Assembly: GCA_001914705.1 (NCBI GenBank)
Contig: MNDB01000007.1
Span: 1-14,726 of the forward strand
DNA length: 14,726 bases
Direction of reading: 5' to 3'
From: Actinobacteria bacterium 13_2_20CM_68_14
GTDB lineage: Bacteria; Actinomycetota; Thermoleophilia; Gaiellales; Gaiellaceae
A program made the position numbers and the translations under genes. The notes under the pieces are model-generated. The model searched no databases. It saw only the letters and a list, made by a program, of their open reading frames with translations, and was not told where the DNA came from. This document shows, piece by piece, positions 7,162-13,511 of the stretch; within the stretch, counting starts at the first letter, position 1; each line of letters starts with the position of its first letter.

Positions 7162-8091
7162 ACCGGCCGCACCGCCGAACGAGGCGCCCTCGGCTGCGAC
7201 ATCCTGCCTGGACTCCCTGCGGACGACGATCGCGACCGCAGCGAGGACGAGCAGCGCGCCGCCGACGATCCGCCAGGTGATCGACTCGCCGAGCACGATC
7301 GCTCCGAGCGCGATCGCGATCACCGGGTTGACGTAGGCGTACGTCGAGACCTGGCCGATCGGCGCGTTCGCGAGCAGCCAGGCGTACGCGCTGTAGCCGA
7401 TCAGCGAGCCGAAGACGATCAGGTACGCGAGCCCGAAGAGCGAGCGCGCCGAGTAGTGGGCCGGGTTGAGCTGGTTCGGGCTGTAGGCGATCAGCGCCGC
7501 GGTCATCAGCACGACGCCGCCGGCGAGCATCTCGTATGCGGTCGCCGCGAACGCGTCCCGCGGCACGGGCAACCGCGGCGAGAGGAAGGAGCCGAACGCC
7601 CACGTGAACGAGCCGAGCACGGTCAGCAGCAGGTAGAAGAGCGATCCCGAGTCGCCGCCGGGACGGACGAGCAGAGCGATCCCCGCGAAGCCGACGACGA
7701 GGCCGGTGACCGAGACGAGATCCGGTCGCTCTCGCGCGGCGAAGCGAAGCAGGACGACCCAGAGCGGGATCGCCGCGATGATCAGGGAGGCCAGGCCGAT
7801 CGGCACCTGGCGCTCGGTGAGGAAGAGCAGCGCGTTCGAGCCCGGGAGCAGCACTCCGACAACCGCCGCCGATGCGGCTTCCGCCTTCGTCAGACGGAGC
7901 ACCGCGGTTCCGCGCCGCCAGGCGACGATCCCCAGCATCAGCGTTCCCGCGATCAGAAACCTCGTGCCCGCGGCGTAGAAGGGCGGGATCGTCTCGCCGG
8001 CCAGCTCGATTCCGAGGTAGGTCGAGCCCCAGACGATGTAGACCACCCAAAGCGCGATCCAGATTCTTGACTTGCGACTCACTCTCGTCAC
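7087..8091 (-). CDS. EamA-family (drug/metabolite transporter superfamily) permease
   Basis: A polytopic membrane protein of about 334 residues with some ten hydrophobic segments and two EamA-like halves. The first half opens with WIALWVVYIVWGSTYLGI and RFLIAGTLML; the second includes SLIGYSAYAWLLANAPIG, STYAYVNPVIAIALG and LGESITW, which recall YedA/RhaT-type exporters. Substrate unknown; nearby purine genes do not prove a purine cargo. I chose GTG 8091 because GAAGG lies 10 nt upstream and it leaves room for a promoter. A TTG at 8130 would add 13 residues and nearly abut the divergent gene; a GTG at 8082 is also possible. A hydrophilic tail of about 45 residues follows the last membrane span. 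The final 25 codons overlap the 3' end of the xanthine dehydrogenase gene on the opposite strand. Confidence 0.85.
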   Translation of the reverse strand: MTRVSRKSRIWIALWVVYIVWGSTYLGIELAGETIPPFYAAGTRFLIAGTLMLGIVAWRRGTAVLRLTKAEAASAAVVGVLLPGSNALLFLTERQVPIGLASLIIAAIPLWVVLLRFAARERPDLVSVTGLVVGFAGIALLVRPGGDSGSLFYLLLTVLGSFTWAFGSFLSPRLPVPRDAFAATAYEMLAGGVVLMTAALIAYSPNQLNPAHYSARSLFGLAYLIVFGSLIGYSAYAWLLANAPIGQVSTYAYVNPVIAIALGAIVLGESITWRIVGGALLVLAAVAIVVRRESRQDVAAEGASFGGAAGSEPDDLVRTDGHTGELAAGRVAKR

Positions 8092-8120
8092 AACGTGCGC
8101 GCCTTCGCCATTCGTCCCAT

Positions 8121-8126
8121 TAGGCT
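8121..8126 (+). promoter_or_regulatory. Probable leaderless -10 box (TAGGCT) for the EthD-like gene
   Basis: TAGGCT followed by 6 nt and GTG at 8133. The same TTAGGCTC block lies just upstream of the genes starting at 8899 and 12721. No clear -35 is seen. Confidence 0.5.
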
Positions 8127-8132
8127 CCAACC

Positions 8133-8408
8133 GTGATCCGCGTCTTCGTCCTCTACCCCGATGCGCCGGACCCGGACCGGTACGAGCAGCATGTCGAGCT
8201 CAACCGGCGCGAGGTTCCTACCGCGACGATCCGCCACGGCCGCATCCTCGGGACGCCGCAGGGCGAGTCCGACATCGCCCACTACTTCGAGTACGAGTTC
8301 CCGGATCGCGAGACCTGGAAGGCCGCGCAGGACGGGCTCGTGAGGGCGGCCGAGGACGCGCAAGGGCTTGGCGTGCCCTTCCGTGTCTACTTCGCGGAAA
8401 TCGAGTAG
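8133..8408 (+). CDS. EthD-like small protein (dimeric alpha-beta barrel)
   Basis: A 91-residue protein whose start IRVFVLYPDAPDPDRYEQHVE and later HYFEYEFPDRETW resemble EthD-domain proteins: a small ferredoxin-like fold that usually dimerises. Some members are needed for ether or aromatic degradation, while most have no known reaction. No signal peptide or membrane span is seen. The GTG start directly follows a TAGGCT -10 box. It is divergent from the EamA permease and ends 1 bp before the stop of the converging YdcZ-like gene. The function here is unknown; a role in degradation alongside the downstream crotonases is only a guess. Confidence 0.7.
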   Translation: MIRVFVLYPDAPDPDRYEQHVELNRREVPTATIRHGRILGTPQGESDIAHYFEYEFPDRETWKAAQDGLVRAAEDAQGLGVPFRVYFAEIE

Positions 8409-8409
8409 C

Positions 8410-8859
8410 TCACTTCTTCAGCGTCAGCGCGGCGCCGACCGCGAGGAGGGTGAGCCCGAGCACTCGCGGCCAGCCCACCGGGATGCGGTCGAGGCCGAAG
8501 AGGCCGTAGCGGTCGACGACTGCCGCGGCTGCGAACTGGCCGACGAGAAAGACCGCAACGGTGGCGGTTGTGCCAAGCCGCGGCCCGGCATACGTGATCG
8601 TGAGAACGACGAAGGCGCCCATCAGGCCCCCGAGCCAGAGCCACCAGGGCTGATGGACCGCGTCCGCATAGCCGGTGAAGGAGCGGCGCGCGGCAAGCAG
8701 CGCCAGGGCACCGAAGCCGGCCGCGACGGCCGCTGCGAAGGCGAAGGCCGGCACGACGCCGATCCGGTCGCCGAGCCGTCCCATCACGGCGATCTGCACC
8801 GTGCCCGCGACGCCGGCGACGAGACTCATGCTGACGGCCAGCGCGTTCCCTCCCGACAT
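8410..8859 (-). CDS. YdcZ-family (DUF606) small membrane transporter
   Basis: A 149-residue hydrophobic protein with about four to five membrane segments: the N-terminal segment to about residue 28, VVPAFAFAAAVAAGFGALALLAA, WWLWLGGLMGAFVVLTITYAGP, TTATVAVFLVGQFAAAAVVDRYG and the C-terminal VLGLTLLAVGAALTL. The pattern of GxxGAF, PRLG and FLVGQ followed by DRYG fits the DMT_YdcZ (DUF606) family, half-size relatives of drug/metabolite transporters that probably act as dimers. Substrate unknown. The ATG at 8859 is preceded by TAGCAT and a 7-nt gap. An in-frame ATG ten codons later (8829) is a less likely start. The frame stays open far upstream on the minus strand, but that stretch is antisense to the crotonase gene and is not part of this protein. 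Confidence 0.82.
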   Translation of the reverse strand: MSGGNALAVSMSLVAGVAGTVQIAVMGRLGDRIGVVPAFAFAAAVAAGFGALALLAARRSFTGYADAVHQPWWLWLGGLMGAFVVLTITYAGPRLGTTATVAVFLVGQFAAAAVVDRYGLFGLDRIPVGWPRVLGLTLLAVGAALTLKK

Positions 8860-8866
8860 CGGCGGG

Positions 8867-8872
8867 ATGCTA
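8867..8872 (-). promoter_or_regulatory. Probable leaderless -10 box (TAGCAT) for the YdcZ-like gene
   Basis: On the minus strand, TAGCAT is followed by 7 nt and the ATG at 8859. It lies 13 bp from the oppositely directed TAGGCT of the crotonase gene, so the two promoters are back to back in a 39-bp gap. Confidence 0.45.
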
Positions 8873-8885
8873 GACGCGCCTCCGT

Positions 8886-8891
8886 TAGGCT
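8886..8891 (+). promoter_or_regulatory. Probable leaderless -10 box (TAGGCT) for the first crotonase gene
   Basis: TAGGCT followed by 7 nt and GTG at 8899, with no Shine-Dalgarno sequence in between. Confidence 0.5.
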
Positions 8892-8898
8892 CGCGCCC

Positions 8899-9714
8899 GT
8901 GACCGAGCCCGACGCGCCGCGGCCAGTCTCGCCCGAAGAGCTCGGGTTCGAGCGGATCGTCTACGAGAAGGCGCCGCCGCGGGCGACGATCACGCTCAAC
9001 CGGCCCGAGGTGCTGAACGCCTTCGATTTCCGGATGCTGCGCGAGTTGGCGCGGGCCTGCGAGGACGCCTCGTGGGACGACGAGATCAAGGTCGTCGTCG
9101 TCACCGGCACGGGGCGTGCGTTCTGCGTCGGCGCCGACCTGAAGGCGTGGGGCGCCGACCTGCTCGACAATCCGCGCGAGTACTGGAAGTGGTTCGGCGC
9201 TTTCAAGGACATGCACGACCGGCTGCGGGAGATCGGCAAGCCGACGGTCGCGCGGGTGAACGGGATCGCGGTCGGCGGCGGTAACGAGCTGCAGATGGCG
9301 TGCGACCTGGCGGTGATGGTGGACGACGCGTTCATCCGGCACGTCGGCCCCGAACACGGCTCGGTGCCTGCCGGCGGCGCGACGCAGTGGCTGCCGATCT
9401 TCGTCGGCGACCGCCGCGCGCGCGAGATCCTGCTGCTCTGCGACGAGATCCCTGCGAAGCAAGCCGAGGAGTGGGGGCTCGTCAACCGGGCGGTGCCGGC
9501 GGCCGAGCTGGACGCAGCGGTCGACTACTACGTCGAGCGGCTCGCCGTCAAGCTGCCGCAGACGATCCGGTACACGAAGCAGCAGCTCAACTGGTGGCGC
9601 GACATCTCCTGGCACGAGACGGTCGGCCACGCACGCGACTGGTTGGCGATGTCGATGCTCGGCGATGAGGCGAAGGAGGCGATTCGGGGATTCCTGGCGA
9701 AGGGCGAGGACTAG
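8899..9714 (+). CDS. Enoyl-CoA hydratase/isomerase family protein (crotonase; possible BamA-like subgroup)
   Basis: A 271-residue crotonase-fold protein. TLNRPEVLNAF (residues 32-42) and AFCVGADLKAWG (75-86) give the CoA-binding and first oxyanion-hole region. VNGIAVGGGNELQMACD (120-136) gives the second oxyanion region, with E130 at the position of the first catalytic Glu of enoyl-CoA hydratase. The stretch VGPEHGSVPAGGATQWLP (149-166) lacks the normal second Glu spacing of true hydratases. It instead resembles, from memory, the GPKHGS-GGAT segment of 6-oxocyclohexene-carbonyl-CoA hydrolases (BamA/Oah). Those enzymes are longer (about 375 residues), so the reaction is left open. The GTG start follows a leaderless -10 box. 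A second crotonase gene follows immediately, suggesting an operon for acyl-CoA breakdown. Confidence 0.85.
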   Translation: MTEPDAPRPVSPEELGFERIVYEKAPPRATITLNRPEVLNAFDFRMLRELARACEDASWDDEIKVVVVTGTGRAFCVGADLKAWGADLLDNPREYWKWFGAFKDMHDRLREIGKPTVARVNGIAVGGGNELQMACDLAVMVDDAFIRHVGPEHGSVPAGGATQWLPIFVGDRRAREILLLCDEIPAKQAEEWGLVNRAVPAAELDAAVDYYVERLAVKLPQTIRYTKQQLNWWRDISWHETVGHARDWLAMSMLGDEAKEAIRGFLAKGED

Positions 9715-10472
9715 TTCTCCTCGAGCGCGCCGGTCCGGTCGCGGTCGTCCTGCTCAACCGGCCGGAGGCGCTGAACGCGCTCTCGGACGAGCTGATGGAC
9801 GAGCTGGTGGCGACGCTGTCCGAGCTCGACCGCGACAAGGCGGTCCGCTGCATCGTCCTCGGCGGGAACGAGCGCGCCTTCGCGGCCGGCGCCGACATCG
9901 GCGAGCTCGCTCGCTCGTCGGCGATTGACCTCTACTACCAGCGCCGCGTCGAGCGCTGGGACGCGATCCGCTCGCTCTGGACGCCGCTGGTCGCGGCCGT
10001 CTCCGGGTTCTGCCTCGGCGGCGGGTGCGAGCTCGCGATGTCGTGCGACCTGATCGTCGCCTCCGAGACGGCGCAGTTCGGGCAACCCGAGACGTCGCTC
10101 GGGATCATCCCGGGCGCCGGCGGCACCCAGCGCCTGACGCGCGCAGTCGGCAAGGCGCTGGCGATGGACGTGATCCTGAGCGGCCGGCGGCTGACGGCAC
10201 AGGAAGCGCTGGCGGCGGGCCTCGTGTCACGCGTGGTCGCCCGCGAGGCGTGGCTCGAGGAGCCGAAGCGCCTGGCGCGCGAGGTCGCCGCGAAGGGTCC
10301 GGTCGCGACCCGGCTGGCAAAGGAGTCGGTCAACCGGGCGTACGAGACGACGCTGCAGGCGGGCCTGGAAGCCGAGCGCAGAGCGCTCTACCTCGCCTTC
10401 GCGTCGGAGGACGCGAGCGAAGGCCTCACCGCCTTCACCGAGAAGCGCGAGCCCGAGTTCAAGGGGCGGTGA
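9690..10472 (+). CDS. Enoyl-CoA hydratase (crotonase family); start codon non-canonical or uncertain
   Basis: A crotonase with both hydratase glutamates: one in FCLGGGCELAMSCD and one in FGQPETSLGIIPGAGGTQRLT, a close match to mitochondrial enoyl-CoA hydratase. It should hydrate trans-2-enoyl-CoA esters in fatty-acid or aromatic-acid breakdown. The conserved first strand, VLLERAGPVAVVLLNRPEALNAL, is in frame from 9714 but precedes any ATG, GTG or TTG; the frame is open only from 9669. The first canonical start, ATG 9795, would give 225 residues and drop that strand. I give ATT 9690 as a provisional start because it is in frame, lies 10 nt after AAGGAGG (9673-9679) and yields 260 residues, the usual size. 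A sequencing error or another unusual start is possible. It overlaps the end of the preceding crotonase gene and converges on the L,D-transpeptidase gene. Confidence 0.85.
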   Translation: MPGEGRGLVLLERAGPVAVVLLNRPEALNALSDELMDELVATLSELDRDKAVRCIVLGGNERAFAAGADIGELARSSAIDLYYQRRVERWDAIRSLWTPLVAAVSGFCLGGGCELAMSCDLIVASETAQFGQPETSLGIIPGAGGTQRLTRAVGKALAMDVILSGRRLTAQEALAAGLVSRVVAREAWLEEPKRLAREVAAKGPVATRLAKESVNRAYETTLQAGLEAERRALYLAFASEDASEGLTAFTEKREPEFKGR

Positions 10473-10480
10473 GGAACGAA

Positions 10481-10565
10481 GGGACTGACCCCGCAGGGGT
10501 CTGTCCCTACAACGGTTGCGAACTTCGTCGCGGCTGTAGGGACAGTCCCCTTCGGGGACAGTCCC
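10481..10565. repeat. REP-like paired-hairpin element between convergent genes; possible bidirectional terminator
   Basis: Two 27-nt hairpins flank a 31-nt spacer. Hairpin 1 (10481-10507) is GGGAC-t-GACCCC, loop gca, GGGGTC-t-GTCCC. Hairpin 2 (10539-10565) is GGGAC-a-GTCCCC, loop ttc, GGGGAC-a-GTCCC. Both have the same 12-nt arm with one internal mismatch. GTCCCTAC (10503-10510) also pairs with GTAGGGAC (10536-10543), so the whole unit can form a larger inverted structure. This is the layout of REP/BIME elements, which are often mobilised by RAYT transposases; none is encoded here. It fills the gap between convergent genes, where it could stop transcription from both sides, although there is no U-tract. 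Confidence 0.75.
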
Positions 10566-10568
10566 TGG

Positions 10569-11609
10569 CTAACCGACGTAGATCGGCGTGTGCAGTGGCA
10601 CGAGGGGGTAGAGCTGCTCGACGTCCGGGATCGACATGCGGATGCAGCCGTGTGAGGCCGCGGTGCCGAGTGACGAGATCTCGTCGGTGCCGTGGATCCC
10701 GGCGCCGTTGTAGAAGCCGAGCCAGCGGGCCTTGATCGGATCGTCGGGGCCCGGCGGGATCACGCGGCCCGCCAAGTCGCCGGCCCAGGCGCTGTTCGGG
10801 ACATGCCAGGATGGGTTCACCTGCCGGTCGTTGATCTCGTAGATGCCGGCCGGAGTCTCGAGACCTTGGCGGCCGACCGCGATCCTGTACGAGTGGGCGA
10901 GGCGGAGGTTCTTCCAGAGCCGCAGGGTGAAATGGGCCCGGTCGATCGTGATGAACGTCTGGTACTTGTAGGCGAGCCGTGCGCTGCTGACGTGCGGGCG
11001 CAGCGTCCGTGTCGGGATCAACGCGACGTGCGTGGACGTCGGGTCTCGCAGTTGGCGCAGGATCCGCGCCGCGAGAAAACGCTTCTGCACGGCGACCCCC
11101 ACGTGCGACGCCGTCACATTGAGGGAGTAACCGGTCGGGCTGATCGTCGCGCTTTCCGCAGGTCTGTCGATCTCCTTGGCGATCACGTCGATGAAGCCGT
11201 AGAGCTTCTCGCGTGAATTCGCGACCCGCAACGGGACGGTGGCTTGCAGCTTCTCGCCGCGCAGGTCACGCATCGCCCGGCCGAGGAAGCTTCCCTCGCG
11301 GCTGCGCTTCAGAGCCTCGCGAACCATCCGGTCGACTCCGAGCCTCGCGTCGATGCTGGCCGCGGGCAAGGTCCAGTGCTGCGCGCCCCACTTCAGGACG
11401 ACGCCCTGGCCGATCTTGGGGCCGAGACTGCGCTTGAGCACGTCACGTGCGCGTGCGGCGCTAAGCCCGCCGACGTCGACGCCCCCAGCCGTGATCCCCT
11501 TCGCGATCGTGTCCGACCGCGACGAGTCGTAGGCGTAGAGACCGCCGGCACCCGCCGCGAGGACGAGCACCACGGCCGCAGAGCCGATTGTCAACACGCG
11601 CGTTTTCAT
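10569..11609 (-). CDS. L,D-transpeptidase (YkuD domain) with N-terminal membrane anchor
   Basis: A 346-residue cell-wall enzyme. A single hydrophobic segment at about residues 7-27 (VLTIGSAAVVLVLAAGAGGLYAY) anchors or exports it. Residues about 40-200 resemble the putative peptidoglycan-binding region often found before YkuD (GITAGGVDVGGLSAARARDVL is typical of its start). The YkuD catalytic domain covers about 215-346, with IGIHGTDE-type sequence around H306 and ASHGCIRMS (318-326) containing H320 and the catalytic C322. It is predicted to form 3-3 peptide cross-links in peptidoglycan or to attach proteins to the wall. The ATG start is preceded by GGGATCGG; a weak TACCTT at 11654-11659 could be a -10 box. 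It lies 84 bp downstream of the HtrA-like gene on the same strand and may share its transcript. Confidence 0.92.
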   Translation of the reverse strand: MKTRVLTIGSAAVVLVLAAGAGGLYAYDSSRSDTIAKGITAGGVDVGGLSAARARDVLKRSLGPKIGQGVVLKWGAQHWTLPAASIDARLGVDRMVREALKRSREGSFLGRAMRDLRGEKLQATVPLRVANSREKLYGFIDVIAKEIDRPAESATISPTGYSLNVTASHVGVAVQKRFLAARILRQLRDPTSTHVALIPTRTLRPHVSSARLAYKYQTFITIDRAHFTLRLWKNLRLAHSYRIAVGRQGLETPAGIYEINDRQVNPSWHVPNSAWAGDLAGRVIPPGPDDPIKARWLGFYNGAGIHGTDEISSLGTAASHGCIRMSIPDVEQLYPLVPLHTPIYVG

Positions 11610-11693
11610 CCGATCCCGGTTCCAGTTCCCGCTTGCAAAAACTGTTACGCGGCAAGGTAGCGCCTGCGTCCGCCGTTCGCTGACCCGACTGGA

Positions 11694-12665
11694 CTAGCCG
11701 ACGAGCTCGACCGGCACGAGATCGAGCTCCCGCTCGGAGCCCTCGCGGAGCACACGTGCGTGAACCTGGGAGCCGATCAGCTCACCGACCATCAGGCGCT
11801 GGATGTCGTCGACCGTCTCGACGGGAACCCCGTTCAGCTCGACGATCAGGTCCTCGGGCCGGAGACCTGCCTGAGCAGCGGGGCTGCCGTCGACGACCTC
11901 GACTACCTCGACGCCGCTGGCCCGGCGCAGCCGCGAAGCAACCCGCGGCGGTAGCGGCCTGGTCCCCCCGGCGATGCCGAGGTAGGCGCGGCGGAAGCGT
12001 CCCTCGGTCATCAGCGCGCCGACGATCGTCCGCGTCACCTGGTTGATCGGCACCGCGAGCCCGAGTCCGACGCCGGCGACGGCGGTGTTGACGCCGATCA
12101 CCCGTCCGTGTCCGTCGGCGAGCGCGCCGCCGGAGTTGCCCGGGTTGAGCGCAGCGTCGGTCTGGATCACGTTGTCTACGACGCGCCCACCGCGGGTCGG
12201 CAGCGAGCGGCCGAGAGCCGAGACGACGCCGGCCGTCACGGAACCGGCAAAGCCGTGCGGGTTGCCGATCGCGACGACGAGCTGGCCGACCCGCAGCCGC
12301 TCGGCGTCGCCGAGCTCGGCCGGCCTCAGGTCGCGGGCGTCGACCCGAAGCAGCGCCAGGTCCGACATCGGATCCGAGCCGACGACTTCGAACTCGAGCT
12401 CGCGACCGTCGACGAACGACGCGCGGCCGCCGTCGGTCCGCTCGATCACGTGCGCCGAGGTGAGGGTGAAGCCGTCGGGCGTGATCACGACGGCGCTGCC
12501 GCCGCCGTCCAGGCGACGGCCGCCCCGCACGCGCCGCGAGACCCGGAGGTTCGCGACCGACGGCGTCAGCCGCTCCGCAACCGTTGTCACGGCCTTGGAA
12601 TAGGCGTCGAGCGGTTCGTCCTCTCGAGCGTCATCGGAAGACGAGATGAAGGTCAGCTCCGGCAT
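11694..12665 (-). CDS. HtrA/DegP-like serine protease with one PDZ domain, no evident export signal
   Basis: A 323-residue S1C-type protease. The triad is visible as H72 in TLTSAHVIE, D102 in SDLALLRV and S178 in NPGNSGGAL. The IGNPHGF motif and the LGLAVPINQV end of the protease domain also fit. A single PDZ domain follows (about 225-320), with YLGIAGG and GSPAAQAGLRPEDLIVELNG. Family members degrade misfolded or damaged proteins. Unlike most HtrA proteins, the N-terminus (MPELTFISSSDDAREDEPLD) is acidic and has no signal peptide or membrane span, so it is probably cytoplasmic. The ATG is preceded by TAGCTT and 6 nt. It is divergent from the PaaG-like gene across 55 bp. Its upstream neighbour gives no substrate hint; the downstream L,D-transpeptidase may be co-transcribed. 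Confidence 0.93.
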   Translation of the reverse strand: MPELTFISSSDDAREDEPLDAYSKAVTTVAERLTPSVANLRVSRRVRGGRRLDGGGSAVVITPDGFTLTSAHVIERTDGGRASFVDGRELEFEVVGSDPMSDLALLRVDARDLRPAELGDAERLRVGQLVVAIGNPHGFAGSVTAGVVSALGRSLPTRGGRVVDNVIQTDAALNPGNSGGALADGHGRVIGVNTAVAGVGLGLAVPINQVTRTIVGALMTEGRFRRAYLGIAGGTRPLPPRVASRLRRASGVEVVEVVDGSPAAQAGLRPEDLIVELNGVPVETVDDIQRLMVGELIGSQVHARVLREGSERELDLVPVELVG

Positions 12666-12671
12666 TCGGCC

Positions 12672-12677
12672 AAGCTA
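12672..12677 (-). promoter_or_regulatory. Probable leaderless -10 box (TAGCTT) for the HtrA-like gene
   Basis: On the minus strand TAGCTT is followed by 6 nt and the ATG at 12665. Confidence 0.45.
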
Positions 12678-12706
12678 GCAATGCAGTGTCGGCCTGCGGC
12701 GTGATT

Positions 12707-12712
12707 TAGGCT
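12707..12712 (+). promoter_or_regulatory. Probable leaderless -10 box (TAGGCT) for the PaaG-like gene
   Basis: TAGGCT followed by 8 nt and GTG at 12721. The block TTAGGCTCGC is shared with the promoter of the crotonase at 8899. Confidence 0.5.
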
Positions 12713-12720
12713 CGCATCGC

Positions 12721-13491
12721 GTGGCCGAAGTGGAAACAACACGCGAGGGCGCGGTTCTGACGATCACGTTGAACCGACCCGACGTCCTGAATGCCCTCAA
12801 TGCCGCCACCCACAAGGCGCTGGCGGGAGCGCTCAAGGCCGCGCGCGGCGACGACGTTCGCGCCGTCGTGATCACCGGCGCGGGCCGCGGGTTCTGCGTC
12901 GGCCAGGACCTCACCGAGTTCCGAGAAGACGCTGGCGACATCGGTTCTCGGCTGCGCGGCAACTACCACCCGACCATCAAGGCGATCCGGGCGCTCGAGA
13001 AGCCGGTGATCGCCGCGGTCAACGGCGCCGCGGCCGGGGCGGGCCTCTCGCTTGCCTGCGCATGTGACCTGCGAATCGCCTCCGATCAGGCCACCTTCGT
13101 GCCCGCCTTCGTGAACATCGGCCTCGTCCCTGACTCGGGCGGCACGTTCTTCGTCACCCGCCTCGTCGGCCAGGCGCGTGCGTTCGAATGGCTCTGCTCC
13201 GGCCGGCGTCTCACCGCGGCCGAGGCGCAGCGATGGGGCGTCGTTTCCGAGGTCGTCGAGGCCGACGCCCTCGCGGCCCGCGCCGCCGAGGTCGCGAGCG
13301 AGCTCGCCGCCCTACCGACCCGCGCGATCGGGATGACGAAGCGGCTGCTCGACCGGGCCGCGACCGCAACGCTGGACGACCAGCTCGAGTGGGAGGCTCA
13401 GCTCCAGACGGCCGCCACGCAGACGGAGGACTTCCGCGAGGGCGTCGCTGCGTTCCTGGAAAAGCGGCCGCCGGACTTTCACGGACGCTGA
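12721..13491 (+). CDS. paaG: PaaG-like 2-(1,2-epoxy-1,2-dihydrophenyl)acetyl-CoA isomerase (crotonase family)
   Basis: A 256-residue crotonase that aligns well with E. coli PaaG, the isomerase that converts the ring-epoxide of phenylacetyl-CoA to an oxepin. TLNRPDVLNAL (residues 16-26), GRGFCVGQDLTEF (55-67) and GAAAGAGLSLACACDLRIAS (102-121) carry the CoA pocket and oxyanion hole. The first hydratase glutamate is replaced (S110 in GLSLACACD), while NIGLVPDSGGTFF (132-144) places D138 at the catalytic Asp of PaaG. The C-terminus, DFREGVAAFLEKRPPDFHGR, is typical. The GTG start follows a leaderless -10 box. A PaaD-like gene end lies about 1.1 kb downstream, which supports a role in phenylacetate degradation. 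A general enoyl-CoA isomerase is the alternative. Confidence 0.85.
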   Translation: MAEVETTREGAVLTITLNRPDVLNALNAATHKALAGALKAARGDDVRAVVITGAGRGFCVGQDLTEFREDAGDIGSRLRGNYHPTIKAIRALEKPVIAAVNGAAAGAGLSLACACDLRIASDQATFVPAFVNIGLVPDSGGTFFVTRLVGQARAFEWLCSGRRLTAAEAQRWGVVSEVVEADALAARAAEVASELAALPTRAIGMTKRLLDRAATATLDDQLEWEAQLQTAATQTEDFREGVAAFLEKRPPDFHGR

Positions 13492-13499
13492 CTCTGTTC

Positions 13500-13505
13500 T
13501 AGGAT
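13500..13505 (+). promoter_or_regulatory. Probable leaderless promoter (TTCACG-N16-TAGGAT) for the DUF4389 gene
   Basis: TAGGAT ends 6 nt before ATG 13512. TTCACG at 13478-13483, inside the end of the PaaG-like gene, is a partial -35 match at a 16-nt spacing. Confidence 0.45.
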
Positions 13506-13511
13506 CGCCGC

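Noticed and set aside
8860..9630. N-terminal extension of the YdcZ-like protein
   Set aside because: The extra codons are antisense to the first crotonase and lack hydrophobic or conserved sequence. The leaderless -10 box supports ATG 8859.
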